From Syngnathus acus (lineage: Eukaryota; Chordata; Actinopteri; Syngnathiformes; Syngnathidae): DNA of 64,000 nucleotides. A program made the position numbers and the translations under genes. The DNA is taken from assembly GCF_901709675.1 (NCBI RefSeq), contig NC_051106.1, positions 8,938,001 to 9,002,000 on the forward strand, given 5' to 3'. This document shows positions 40,618-51,475 of this stretch, one piece after another. The notes under the pieces were generated by a model. The model had not been told where the DNA came from, did no database searches, and saw only the letters and a list, made by a program, of their open reading frames with translations. Within the stretch, counting starts at the first letter, position 1. Every line of letters starts with the position of its first letter.

Positions 40618-40636
40618 CGTGTGTGTGTGTGTGTTT
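40618..40636 (+). repeat. (GT)n microsatellite
   Basis: Short GT run 150 bp before the plppr3 start codon. Confidence 0.8.
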
Positions 40637-40785
40637 GTAAATATTTCAACGTGTTTGATGTTCCATGTGTACCTTTGGCTACGATTCCCGCTTGAGGTCA
40701 TGTGATGGCCCGCAGCCTCAAAACGCAACCGCTCACGTGTTGGCTAACTTTTCTTCAAGCAGCTTGCGAGTGGTCCCACTCCAAG

Positions 40786-40866
40786 ATGACGTCCCCCAAA
40801 AACCGAACCAAGAAGAAGCCCCCCAAAGACAGCATGACGCTGCTGCCATGTTTTTACTTTGTGGAG
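40786..40866 (+). CDS. plppr3: plppr3 coding exon 1
   Basis: 81 nt, residues 1-27, ending [11 protein letters not shown] before gtaacg. The exon probably begins near 40763 after an AAGCAG acceptor. The frame is also open upstream to an ATG at 40705 (GTG at 40702), but the conserved N-terminus favours 40786. Confidence 0.93.
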
Positions 40867-43800
40867 GTAACGTCAAGAACAGCCCAGAATGGCAACACGA
40901 GCTCGTGCTTCCATTATTGTAAGAAACGATTTGGACTTGCGCAGCTCCCCATCGTGCTGTCGTCGTTGGTGTCGCTGTACTTCCTGGAGCTGACCGACGT
41001 GTTGACCCCCGCCGTGGTGGGCTTCCGCTGCCACGACCGTGACCTCTCCATGCCCTACGTGGAGACGGGCGACGAGCTCATCCCGTTGCTCATGCTGCTC
41101 AGCCTGGCTTTCGCTGGACCTGCCGCATCGGTAATGGAAATCTTTTTTTGCTTGGTTTTAAACTTGCTGATGGGTTTGCGCCAGTTTTGCGTTATTTTTC
41201 CCATTTTACGTGAAGCTATGCTATGCTAGAATGCTAACAACCCAAGCAGAACATCAACACTGCAACCGCTAATGACGACAACAATTCAATCTCCTCTACA
41301 AGAAATACGTAATCAATAGACGGCATTGCTAAATGAACACTTTTGCACACACTCCAGGCCTCCTCAGTCAATACACACACACACACACACGCACAATGTT
41401 AATCTATCAGCAGCATGGAGAGAAGCAGCAAAGTCATCCATCACTCTGACTAGAAGCGATCAGCAACATCAATAGTGTTCAGCCCTGGTTTTGAATTCAA
41501 AAGAAATGCATGTTGGCTCTTTTTTTTTTCTTTTTAATTTCCTGTCCGCAGATCATGATGGGGGAGGGCCTCATGTACTGCATGCAGTCCAAACTCAAGA
41601 GCTGCCCCAAGACGGAGAGCAGTATTAACGCCGGCGGATGCAGCTTCAACTCCTTCCTGCGTAGGACCGTGCGCTTCGTGGGTCAGTAACACACCTCTTT
41701 CATTTCTTTTCATTTTTAATTCATATTTGTATTTCTTTTGTATATTTTTCTTTATTATTTTTTTTTAATTTTTATTTTTATTTTATCTCATATTATTTTT
41801 TATTTTTTTTATTTTATCATTTTACAACTCTTCCTATAATTTTTCATTCAACCAAAAAAAATCATCAGAAATGATATGCCCTGACATACCTGATCAAGTG
41901 TCAAGGGAGGATCACCTAACCTGTTTTTGGTATTCTGTTAATGAAGTAATTAGCGGCGTTAAACGAAGGATGACCAAATGCTTAAGCGGCGTGATATGAG
42001 GATAAATATCTGGAGGCCAACTTTGATGCTCTGGAGTGCAAATGGAATTGCTTTTTATCAGTTTGCTTTTGTCTGTGCCTTCAAGTGACAAAACGAATAG
42101 CCATTTTTTCATGTTTTTTCTTTTTTTTTTTACTCAAGCACTTTGAAAGTCAGAGATGACCTTGATGCCCCCTACCTCCCTCCCTCCCTCCCTGCTCAGG
42201 TGTTCACGTATTCGGTCTCCTAGCAACGGCGCTGGTGACGGATGTCATCCAGCTGGCCACCGGCTACCATGCCCCCTTCTTCCTTACCGTCTGCCAGCCC
42301 AATTACACGGTGCCGGGCGTGGCCTGTGACAACAACGCCTACGTCACGCAGGACATCTGCATGGGCAAAGACCAGTACGCCATCATGTCGGCCAGGTAGG
42401 ACCAGAAGCACTCCAATTGAACATTCTAATACTGAGCTAATATGCAAAATATTAGTCCTTCTCACAATAAGCCATCGCTACCTTTTCGTGCACAACAATG
42501 GAGATTATGGCTAATGCGGCTAATGCTAATCCTGCTGAAAATGCACGGCGCCTCATCCAACAATCCCCCAATTGTGTTGTACATCCTGTTTTTTTCCATT
42601 TATTGACTGTGATATGTTTTTTCTCCCTCGCAGGAAAACATTCCCATCCCAGCATGCAACACTTTCTGGCTTTGCCGCCGTATACATTTCTGTAAGTGGA
42701 CTTTTTTTACCCCCCGTCTAGGTTTCTTGATTTGTTTTATGTGAGGAATCAAAGTTGTGTCATTCAGGAAGGCACAAATATTTTCCCGTGTATGCTGTGT
42801 TGCAAAAGTGCCGACAAAGCATCTGGAAGTGTCTGCAGAGTCGGCATTCTTTCAGTCAGCAAATCATGTGCATTCAAGCGGAGATTCACAAACTGTCGGA
42901 ACAATGCGAAACGCTTATTTTCGAGATGGCTGAATCATTTTAACACGCAATGTCCCGCGTCTCAGTTTTGTCGCCACACGTGTGCCCTCAGATGTACTTC
43001 AACGCCAGCATCGGCGCCACCACCAAGTTGCTGAAGCCGTTGCTGGTGTTCGCCTTCTGCATGGCGGCGGGCCTGGCCGGCCTGACGCAGATCACCCAGC
43101 ACCGGAGCCACCCCATCGACGTCTACGTGGGCTACCTGATCGGAGCCGGCATCGGCGTCTACCTGGTCAGTCGCTGCGGAAAATAACAATAAAATAATAC
43201 GAATGATAATAAAGAAAATAATATTAATGATAGAAAAATCAAGTGCAACTTTGTGTTGGTCTCTTTCCTCTGTAGCCATCATTAGGCACAAGTAGGAGGA
43301 TGCCGCCTCTTTAAATGATGCGCTTTAGCTGTTTTTGGTCCTATTGTGCGCGCCAACACAAACTCTTTTATTCGTCACCTCCTCTTACTTTTTCTCTCCC
43401 GGCGTGCTATTTTTAGCATTCCTTATTACGGGAACGACAGAGAGAGGAGCAGTAATCGGATAAGAATTCGCCGCAGCAATTTCACACTCGAGTTTAGGGA
43501 GGAGAAAGGGACCAAGAAGAAAAGGAGTGTTGTTGCAGATTTTCCCACTTGTCCTTTACTTTTTAAGGCGGAGGATCTTTTCGCTTCCTGTTATGGAAAA
43601 ATTAAACATCAGTGACATCTGCTTTTCATGAAAGTAATGATATAATACATATGATATAATAAAAAAAGTAATAGAATTGCTCAGGTTTATGTCGCTAGGC
43701 AGATTTCATAGGGCTCAATCGGAGCTGCCCCGTAGCCCAATAGCAAAGTTTTAATCATCCTTCGGTATGAAATCAGACCTTTCCCCTGATGCCGTGCCCG

Positions 43801-45498
43801 TCTCTCTCCAGGCCGTGTACGCGGTGGCAAACTTCAAAGCGTCCGAAGAAGACGCCACGCCTCACCCCAAAATGTCGGCGGCGGCCCACAAGGACACCCT
43901 GAGGGTGCTGAATCAGCGCAGTCACGACTCCCTCTACAGGAAGACGCCGCGGGTGTCGGAGAGCCGCGAGGAGCTGGCCGTGGCCATGGGTTCCGGAGCG
44001 CGCAGCAAGGTGAGGCGGGAGAAAGCCTCCCTGGCTTCCCTCAAGCGAGCCAGTGCCGATGTGGAGCTCCTGGCCACCCGCGGGCCCATGGGCAAGGAGA
44101 CCATGGTGACGTTCAGCAACACTCTGCCCCGGGTGGCCAACGGAAGCAGCCCCATCTCGCCCTCCGACGAGCCGCCCTCCTCGCAACGCCATATGACCTT
44201 CCACGTACCCCTGGACCCCCAAAGATCCCGACAGCTGGTGTCGGAGTGGAAGCAGCGCTCTCTGGAGCTGAGGAGTCAAAGCTCCCGGGATGAAGATGAG
44301 GGCGAGGACGGGGCTGAAGAGGCAGATGCCAAAGATGAGGGTGGCGACCAGGGGGTGCCGTCTTCCCTCTACCCTAAAGTGCAAGCCAGCAAAGGCACGG
44401 CCACGCCCACCGGGGCCAGAATGGTTGTGTCTCCTCCGCTGGTCCACATCCCAGAGGAAGCCACGCGTCCGCCGCCCGTCTCCCCCAAAAGCGCCAAGAC
44501 CCGCGCCAAGTGGCTGTCGCTCACCGAGGCAGAGAGAAGTGCTGCAAAAGAGCCCAGCGTGGGGCCCATTGCAGTGTCCACGCCCAGGGTGCCCAACACT
44601 CACCCTGCTCAGCCAAGAGTCACTCAGGTAAGGTCCAGCTACAAAATCTGAATCAGGTTAGAATCATCTTTGTCTCTGGTAGTATGAGCGACACGAGTAC
44701 TGCAAAGAGTTCTCCTGGCTGACCTTTGCTTGCCCCTTGCAGGTGATGGCCATGTCCAAACAGCAGAACCACGGAGGCGGTCCCCTAGAAGGGGGCGGCT
44801 CTTCTTCTGGCGGTGGCTCCAACTGCTCCGAGTCACCCTACTACCGGATCCCTTCCGACCGGGACAGCTGCATGGGCAGCAACCCGGGCAGCATCGCTGG
44901 CAGCGGCAGCATCGTCACCATCGACGCCCACGCCCCCCACCACCCGGTGGTGCGGGTGACGGCCTCCAACGGGAAGCCGTGGGAATGGCGGAACACCATC
45001 AGCGGCAACCTGATGGCCGGTGACGCAGCCGCGTTGGACAAGCACCGAGGTGTGCTGCGAGGGCAGGACAGCGCCCCACTGTACCGCGACTACCGGACGC
45101 TCCCGGTCAAAAGGGAGTCGCTGGAAACTCCGGAGCTCCCGCCCCCGCCGCACCACTCCCCCTCTCTGCCTCCCCCACCCCAGCTGTCGTCACCCCATCT
45201 CCCGCCGCCGCCCCCTCACACATCCCTCCTGTCTCACTCGCCTTCTCAGGTGTCCCCGCAGCCCTCATCCTCCCCCTTACCCCCTCCTCCACTCCCAGCC
45301 TCCTCCATGCCGCCGCCTCCCCCTCCCCACCCCTCGTGCTCGGCCATGCTCCCCCCACCGCCGCACCCCGACCTGCTGGTGGACGACCACATGCTGTCCC
45401 GTTCATCCACGCTGCCCCGCCGACCTTCCGTGTCAGCTCGTAGTCACGCTGAGCAGGAGCACTACTACAAGGCCCTGCAGAACGAGCGGATGCTATAG
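40786..45498 (+). CDS. plppr3: Phospholipid phosphatase-related protein 3
   Basis: Six-pass membrane protein of neurons and axons, linked in mammals to filopodia and neurite branching. Eight coding exons (40786-40866, 40945-41130, 41552-41681, 42200-42395, 42634-42691, 42992-43165, 43812-44627, 44743-45498) join in frame to 798 residues. The start ATG has A at -3, and [20 protein letters not shown] matches the family N-terminus. Residues about 28-285 hold the six helices. Lipid phosphatase motifs are degenerate: the third reads [12 protein letters not shown], with S where the catalytic histidine should be, and the second reads FPSQH instead of PSGH. It should therefore be non-catalytic, as is typical of the family. 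The long cytoplasmic tail keeps [29 protein letters not shown] and [14 protein letters not shown], shared with mammalian PLPPR3. The acidic box is short and a polyproline region is present. Confidence 0.95.
40867..40944 (+). other. plppr3: plppr3 78-bp intron without in-frame stop
   Basis: The borders are gt/ag, and the conserved protein reads FYFVE|LPIV directly across it. The length is a multiple of three and no stop codon occurs in frame, so unspliced RNA would add 26 residues, including an NTS sequon, just before the first helix. Confidence 0.9.
40945..41130 (+). CDS. plppr3: plppr3 coding exon 2 (TM1-TM2)
   Basis: 186 nt, residues 28-89: [18 protein letters not shown], then [20 protein letters not shown] and [15 protein letters not shown]. 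It matches the family closely. Confidence 0.96.
41131..41551 (+). other. plppr3: plppr3 intron with AC microsatellite
   Basis: A 421-bp intron. An AC run sits at about 41373-41393 and a T-rich tract precedes the acceptor. Confidence 0.8.
41552..41681 (+). CDS. plppr3: plppr3 coding exon 3
   Basis: 130 nt, residues 90-132 plus one base. It runs from [15 protein letters not shown] to [20 protein letters not shown], the extracellular loop and start of TM3. Confidence 0.95.
41682..42199 (+). other. plppr3: plppr3 intron, T-rich with (CCCT)n acceptor tract
   Basis: Bases 41695-41850 are strongly T/A-rich. A CCTCCCTCCCTCCCT run (about 42175-42193) forms the polypyrimidine tract of the next acceptor. 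Confidence 0.8.
42200..42395 (+). CDS. plppr3: plppr3 coding exon 4 (TM3 and loop)
   Basis: 196 nt, residues 133-197 plus two bases: [37 protein letters not shown], then [21 protein letters not shown] is a conserved sequon. Confidence 0.96.
42634..42691 (+). CDS. plppr3: plppr3 coding exon 5
   Basis: 58 nt, residues 198-217: [25 protein letters not shown] occupies the place of the lipid phosphatase PSGH motif. Confidence 0.95.
42692..42991 (+). other. plppr3: plppr3 intron (300 bp)
   Basis: Nothing beyond splice signals is recognised. Confidence 0.8.
42992..43165 (+). CDS. plppr3: plppr3 coding exon 6 (TM4-TM6)
   Basis: 174 nt, residues 218-275: [40 protein letters not shown], then [18 protein letters not shown]. 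It holds the degenerate third catalytic motif. Confidence 0.96.
43166..43811 (+). other. plppr3: plppr3 intron (646 bp)
   Basis: No exon, repeat or motif of note beyond AT-rich short runs near 43185-43240 and 43640-43680. Confidence 0.75.
43812..44627 (+). CDS. plppr3: plppr3 coding exon 7 (cytoplasmic tail)
   Basis: 816 nt, residues 276-547. It contains [31 protein letters not shown]-like [38 protein letters not shown] and [10 protein letters not shown]. The acidic box at residues about 435-456 (44289-44354) is short compared with the long glutamate run of mammalian PLPPR3. Confidence 0.95.
44743..45498 (+). CDS. plppr3: plppr3 last exon (tail, polyproline)
   Basis: 756 nt, residues 548-798 and a TAG stop at 45496-45498. 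It starts VMAMSKQQ (mammalian VIAMSK) and keeps YRIPSDRDS and [14 protein letters not shown]. Residues about 679-757 form a proline-rich region with several runs of four to six prolines. The end, [16 protein letters not shown], aligns with the mammalian C-terminus, so little or nothing is lost. The stop codon touches a transposable element. Confidence 0.93.
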   Translation: MMAMSKQQNHGGGPLEGGGSSSGGGSNCSESPYYRIPSDRDSCMGSNPGSIAGSGSIVTIDAHAPHHPVVRVTASNGKPWEWRNTISGNLMAGDAAALDKHRGVLRGQDSAPLYRDYRTLPVKRESLETPELPPPPHHSPSLPPPPQLSSPHLPPPPPHTSLLSHSPSQVSPQPSSSPLPPPPLPASSMPPPPPPHPSCSAMLPPPPHPDLLVDDHMLSRSSTLPRRPSVSARSHAEQEHYYKALQNERML

Positions 45499-45732
45499 TG
45501 CAGCGGCCCCGAACCTGTTTCACGTAAAGAAATATTTGGACAGATCGGCATGATAACTACAACCAATTAGCCGGTTCCATCTTAATATAATGACACTGCG
45601 TGTGTTACTTATATCTTCAGCATTGCAGAAAATCACAATTCATAAAGGTTAGGGTACAGGATTAGGGTTATCTTCTATTTTCTTTTTTCCAATCAGCCCG
45701 GTACCAAATGGTTGGGGACTGCTGCTACTTTG
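45493..45732. mobile_element. hAT-like MITE at the plppr3 stop codon
   Basis: A 224-bp element (45501-45724) bounded by 15-bp terminal inverted repeats, CAGCGGCCCCGAACC on the left and GGTTGGGGACTGCTG on the right. They match at 12 of 15 positions when one is reverse-complemented. The ends follow the CAGCGGTCCCCAACC type of small non-autonomous hAT elements, and an inner GGTACC is also typical. The flanking octamers CTATAGTG (45493-45500) and CTACTTTG (45725-45732) agree at 5 of 8 positions and would be a decayed target-site duplication. No transposase is encoded. The left octamer contains the TAG stop codon of plppr3. Confidence 0.7.
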
Positions 45733-46348
45733 GACAGCCCATCTTTCAAAGACTCCGAAAAGAACACATTGGATTGTGAAGGGTGTTGACAAATTTTTTA
45801 AAGGACTTCCATTCCAGGATGGCATCTTCAATCTAAATCCGCGGCAACACTTCAACTAAACCTACCCGATGTTATTCCGTCTATCAGCTGTCAGGAGAAG
45901 AGAAAGCAGATCAAACACAAGAATTCCCGCCCGGTCGCCGCCAGGGAGAGAAAAGCGTCTGCAGCTGAAGAAGGAGATAGCACACCAAAAGGCCTCAGAT
46001 TTGCTCAATCTGCTTTCCTCCGAGAGGGCGACGAAGGACGAGGAAAACAAAACAACCGCGGGCAACGCCAGCCTTCCTAAAGATGACTGCAGCTGCTTGC
46101 CGGCTGCCGGCTTTTGTTTACTCCACTAACGACTTTTTGCTGTGGATCTTTTAACTTCCGAGCCCGAATCCTTCTGGGGAATCATCTCACTCAAACAATG
46201 ACGTTAGATCCGTGGAAGGAAGAAAGCTGCACCCGATCCAGGTGTCCCGGAACGGCTTGTTCACTGGATGCAGCCGACTAGCTTCGACTCGAGTCTTTGA
46301 GACTTTCAGGGATGCGTTCAGACTTCATGATTGGTTCAGACAGAACAA

Positions 46349-46555
46349 TCCCTAACCTTCAAAACCTTAACCGTAGATGCTACCCTAAACATGACCCAAT
46401 CCTAAACCTTAAACCGTGAATCCTAACCTGAACACTTGACTCTAATCCTTGAAACCGTCCCATAAACGCAAACCAGTTCTCATCATCCAACAGCAAACCT
46501 TACCTCCCAATCCTGATCTCCTAACCTTAACATTGAACCTAAATTCCAGAACTTC
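46349..46555 (+). repeat. Degenerate CCTAACC-type repeat
   Basis: About 200 bp with many diverged copies of CCTAAC, CCTTAAC, CCTAAAC and AACCTTAA. It resembles a decayed telomere-like or simple-repeat array. Confidence 0.55.
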
Positions 46556-47446
46556 ACATGTGAGCACAACGTCAGTCAACACGCTTATTGTGACAAGCGT
46601 CATTCAGGTCTCTGGACTGGGGAGAAAAACAACAACAAACTTGTGTCATTTTTATTGATCAGGGGCAAATAGTCTGGATAAATCCAGTTCATTGGGTATT
46701 TGTCCAGATGCCAAACTCATCACACCAAACATCTGACTTCTTTTTTATGACATCAAAATTTGACCATTGTAGCTATACCATAAAACCATCAGCATTATCT
46801 ATACGCTGCTTTGGTTGGAAAGTAGTGCTAAAAAAAAACACAATGTAAAGCCAAATTAATGCAAACTAAAGTGAAAATCAGAAAGTGGAAATAATTTACA
46901 TTATTTGTTTAAAATAAATATTACCTGTACATTGCGCTAATTTATCATCTTGAAAATAATGATAAATCGGCTTGCCGCTCAACGTCCATTCTTTGCGTTT
47001 CAACTTTGTTGTATGAAATTAACTTTTTAGTGCAAGTTGTCACATCCAACATCTGTCAATAAGTGCTTTATATTTTTGGATATTTTCATGAACACGGACA
47101 CAAAACATTTTTTTAACAATTCCCTGACGCTATTTTGTACAAACGGGTACGAATGGAATGCATTTTGTGTGGCGTACACGCGAGCCTCCTTTCACCAGAA
47201 TTTTTTTTGTAGGATTTTGCACAAAAATTGCACATAGCAGAAAACAAAACAAAATTTGGTCATTTATTTATTATTTTTTTTGCAATTAAATTATTTGTAA
47301 GAAATTAACAGAACTTAGTCCCAGATTCCTTAAGACATCATGTAACAATATAGATTTAAAAATCAATTTAGCATTTTATTGTGTTAAGCTTACCTTTGTG
47401 TACAATTTCCTACTAAATTCTGGTGCGAGTGCCTCACTATTGCATA

Positions 47447-47447
47447 G

Positions 47448-47484
<37 letters not shown>
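47447..47484 (+). repeat. (GT)n microsatellite
   Basis: About 19 GT units with one GC interruption. Confidence 0.95.
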
Positions 47485-47485
<1 letters not shown>

Positions 47486-47684
47486 ACGCTTACCTTATTT
47501 AACAAGTCATTGCTGCATTTTTTAGTGCTTTTGAGTATCATATGGCCCATTTTTAAGTGTTTAAAAAAAAAAAAAAACGACTTCCTTCATATTATTATGA
47601 CTGCTGTTCTTGATCGCTTCAGCCTTTTTTTTTATGGGCTACGTTTTCTATCTGTATTGATGTGTGACAATAACAATAACGTTG

Positions 47685-47690
47685 AATAAA
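47685..47690 (+). other. plppr3: Polyadenylation signal, probably plppr3
   Basis: AATAAA immediately followed by a second ATAAAA, with GT-rich sequence 60-90 bp downstream. Confidence 0.45.
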
Positions 47691-49195
47691 ATAAAACGAC
47701 TTCTTAATTCGGGCTCCATGTGGATCTAGCAATCCTCCATGTGTGCACTCCAGCTGCATCCCCTCGGATGTGTGTCATTGTTTGGCCCGTGACATCAGTC
47801 AGTCGGGTGGATTTTTGCTGCTCCGTGCATACAGATTTCACAGATTTTATTTCTGCATGTGTGCACAAACACAGTGTGTGTGCATTCACGGCTGGGAAAC
47901 AAAGCGCCAACGGTGCAGATGGTGTGCAGGACGGAGGCCTGAAGATGAGGTCAGACAGCCTCGCTGTGATGCATGTGTGTGCTGTGAGCCTACGGCAACA
48001 ATCATTTTAGGCGCACAGGTTATTTTGTCGTGGGGCGACCCATCACTCGCTTGGACATAAGCTAATTCCGTACGTCTCATTTTACTTCCCGCTCGTCGTT
48101 CCCCAAGTGAGGAAAGGTGATACAAAGTGGGTCACCGCTGTCCTTCTTACCGTCAGCGTAATCAATGCAAGGAGTCATTTTGCATTTATGTATTTATTTT
48201 GGGGGGTATTTTTAGCGCCAGGAACAAAGGCATCAGTGTTGTCTTTAATGACCAACAAAGAGCAGTTCGCCAAATTAGCGCTATTAGCGCTACATTTTTT
48301 TCCTTGTGGGCAATTTTCTCGACAATTGTATGGAACCGACGCTCTCCTGAATACAAGGCGACCCGACCCGTTCATCCGGCGCGGCGCGGGTGATAAATGC
48401 CCTAGCGATGCCGTTACGCCGTTCCGGCCCATCTGGGAGCGAGCCCTTTTTTTTTTTTTAATGGGGTGCTCTTCACCTCGCAAGGCACCTTGCTCCTTTT
48501 AAGGGGCTTCATTTTCAGATTTACACCAGACAGTAAACGTTTGGAATTTTTTTGGGGCAAGTTAATTGTGCCAGCTTAGAGGAGAGGTCAAACGTAGGGT
48601 TAAGGTTAGCGTTAGCGTAGCAGAGTTAACTGTTACAAAACGTGCAAATCTGTACTACAAAGTCTTAAATATTATATGCTTCGAGTCTGGGTCACACGTG
48701 TATGAAAAGTTCCATCATATTTCAGCTTGATTGCGCTAATGTGATTGTGGCCTCGCATGCATGAGTAAGACTGTACAGCGCTTGACTTCAATGTCCCGCA
48801 GGCTTTACAGTGTGCGCTGATACACTGACACAGTTATCAGTGCAAAATAATTGGGCCCGGGCCCCGATATATTTGTGTGTACGTATTCTGTCCATGACCG
48901 CTTTCATGCGCCGCTTCCCCCGTCTCTTATGTTACAGTCAACGATAGATAGCAAAAGGTGCCTTCAGCCCGCCTGTGGAATTTGGGGGAAAATTCAGCTT
49001 CTCATAGCAACAGGAAATTTGGTGGGTAAGTAGAAAATTCTCAAAAATCCAAAGATACGGAGAGAAAAATTGAAGAAATTTTCAGCCTGTCTAGGAAGCA
49101 TGTCAGATAGACCTGCCGCCTCCACGGAAGCTTTTGGCAGAGGTTCGCGCTCTCACTTGAAAAAACATCTGACCCACTTTCGCTCCCCAACGTTA

Positions 49196-49212
49196 GGGGG
49201 GGGGGGGGGGGG
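49196..49212 (+). repeat. Poly(G) tract
   Basis: Seventeen consecutive G. Confidence 0.9.
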
Positions 49213-51331
49213 TCTGTCGCCATGTCATGATCAAACACGCACCAAAAAACCAAGGAGTCGTCGCATAAACGCAAATGACACTGGAGACTTTTATGTTCTT
49301 GGTTGGCAAGGGAGCATCGTTTTAATAAGCAAATCGGAGCGCGGGATCCATCTCGTTTGTGCGGCAAACTGACTGAAGACACAGTGAGATGTTTCTCACT
49401 CTTGGAAGATTTCCTCAAAAAAAAAAAAAAAAAAAAGACAGTTGGAGCAGGCGCTTGCACTGACTCATCGAGGCTGATGAGCGAGCGGCGAAGACAAAAT
49501 GCAAACAACATGGCTGCACAAAGAAAGCAATGAATCCAAATGATTATTTGTCAGCTATGCTAAAACATGCCATTAGGTTTTTATTTCCACCTGTTTGGCG
49601 TGTCGACCAATCAACTCCTTCCAGCCATTTGTATCTCGTTCAGGTGTGACAGGAGGAGACATTTTGTCACTTTTCTGGGTCCCCACTTCATACCCACCCC
49701 CTTCAATTTTCCCTCATCTGATTTTATTTTGGGAGGGGGCATTTTCGTCTTTTTCTTAAAACGTTTATTCATATTCAGCGAAGCTTCTGAGGGGGAGATA
49801 AGAAGCCGAGTGCTGAGCTGGGCCCGAGGGCTGCTGGTCGGGGGTCGTATATACTCCAGACGTAAACACGTTTGAAAAAGCATCAAATATCTCTTTCCCG
49901 GCACGTACGACTTCCCTGCGCTGTTTGTCAAAAAAACATGTCTGACCCTCATCTGTCAACAGTGTTTATCGTGATTGTGGAAAAGAAGAAAAAAAACGTG
50001 CTTGTGTGCAGTCAAAATGGCTGAAGGGCGTGTGATGATGTGCGCACTGTTTGTGATAAAGCCCGCTGCAAAATCACGTCCCCATACCGAACCCTTCTCT
50101 ATAAATCCCCTGCACAATGCATACCAGCCTTCTCCTCCGCCTTGCCTAGCTCCCGCCCACACCCAAAGACTCCCTTTGTTAGAGCCAAATATTCAAATTT
50201 CAAGAGAGCAGACTTGGAACTTCAATTTCCCACTCGCCGCATTACACTTGGAGATCTGGAGTTGCCCTGACAGCTAAAAAGGTCAATTTAGTTCTGCAAG
50301 GTAGCACATGGCAGCAGTGGTTGAAAATCAGGTAGTTTCATGCACTGGCGGAGCTAGAGGGGGTGCCGCAGGGGCACTGCCTCCCCGACAATCAAATGAA
50401 TTGAATCATCTTTAATTGGAGATAAGCGCCACTACTAAATGAGCTTGTTTGGAAAAGTAGTAGTGCAACCTGATTGGACGACAAAGTGCTTTGCGATGAT
50501 GCGGTGACATAACCTCACGACCACATCACGGCTTTAATGTAAACGAACTCGTCTTTGATAGTCTGGGTGAGAAAAATGTCCAGTATTTTGCAGCTTTTAC
50601 ACTTAACCTAAAAAATAAAAAAAAAAGCTTTCCTGTCGGACGTGAGCCACGCAATCATGCTCCCTTGAGGTATGTCAAACAAAAACGCACACATATAGAT
50701 AATAAGTATTAAAGCAGCTACAAATGTGCCCTCGCACCCCCTTTTGAATGGCATATCCTCAAATGATCTTAGTTGTCTAATTATCCGCATATAAAAAGTC
50801 TACACACCCCTGCTGAGATTTAATGTATAGCACTTTGTGGAAAAACAACATTCTTAAAGCTTTGATGTGCGTTCACAATCAACCAATCAGTCGAATTCGC
50901 GTTAAATTAGTTGCATGAGTTAGCGCTGAATAACCCCAAATTAAGTTTGGCTATTCTAAGTAAGCTTTTCTTGACCCCATTTCAGTTGCTTGTCTATTGT
51001 ACTTCTCAAAAAGATTTTCAGTCACAGTTTGATTTAGTCTCATATGAACAGGGTGTGCAGACTTTTCCCATCCACCGCTCATGTTAATAAGGCAAAAGTA
51101 AGTAAATTTCCACCCTGAATAGCAGCAGCAGTAGCAGCATGGTTACTTGAACTCTGGCTCCCTCTGCGGGATATTCAACGCAAGTGCAAGTCTCCTTGCT
51201 TGATCTCGAGTCCAGAAGAATGAGAAAAGAAAAGAAAACGCAAAAACGTCCATTTATGTAAAGACGAGCCCCAGAAAATAGCATTATAGATTTTTTGTTG
51301 TCACACTAACGGGCGTGTTTGACATTTTGTT

Positions 51332-51345
51332 CCACCAGAGGGCGA
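51332..51345 (+). promoter_or_regulatory. CTCF-like site upstream of palm
   Basis: CCACCAGAGGGCGA matches the CTCF core at 13 of 14 positions. It lies about 150 bp before the pyrimidine tract of the palm promoter. Confidence 0.4.
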
Positions 51346-51475
51346 TAAAACCCAAATTAAACGTATTTTCCCCCTTGTTTTCCAACCAGAGCCGCAGTTG
51401 ATCCAACAGGAATCCTCTCCTGGATGAGCCCAACAGGAGCAGCGGCATCATAAGAAACGCGTTATTATTCCGAGG

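Larger units (their letters stand above)
45499..47710 (+). other. plppr3: plppr3 3' UTR (probable)
   Basis: Extends from the stop to the best polyadenylation signal at 47685-47690, which is followed by GT-rich sequence. It contains the hAT-like element, a CCTAAC-type repeat, AT-rich DNA and a GT microsatellite. Earlier A-rich signals near 46912 are possible alternatives. Confidence 0.45.
47711..51470. other. Intergenic stretch between plppr3 and palm
   Basis: No coding exon recognised. It has an 18-base A run near 49419-49436, a 17-base G run at 49196-49212, an AGGGTTAAGGTTAGCGTTAGCG stretch near 48596 (two TTAGCG and related hexamers), and a CTCF-like site at 51332. The remainder is complex sequence without identified features. 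Confidence 0.65.

Noticed and set aside
43773-44603. 276-residue open frame on the minus strand
   Set aside because: It is antisense to the large plppr3 exon, whose + strand frame is conserved; the GC-rich third positions keep the antisense frame open.
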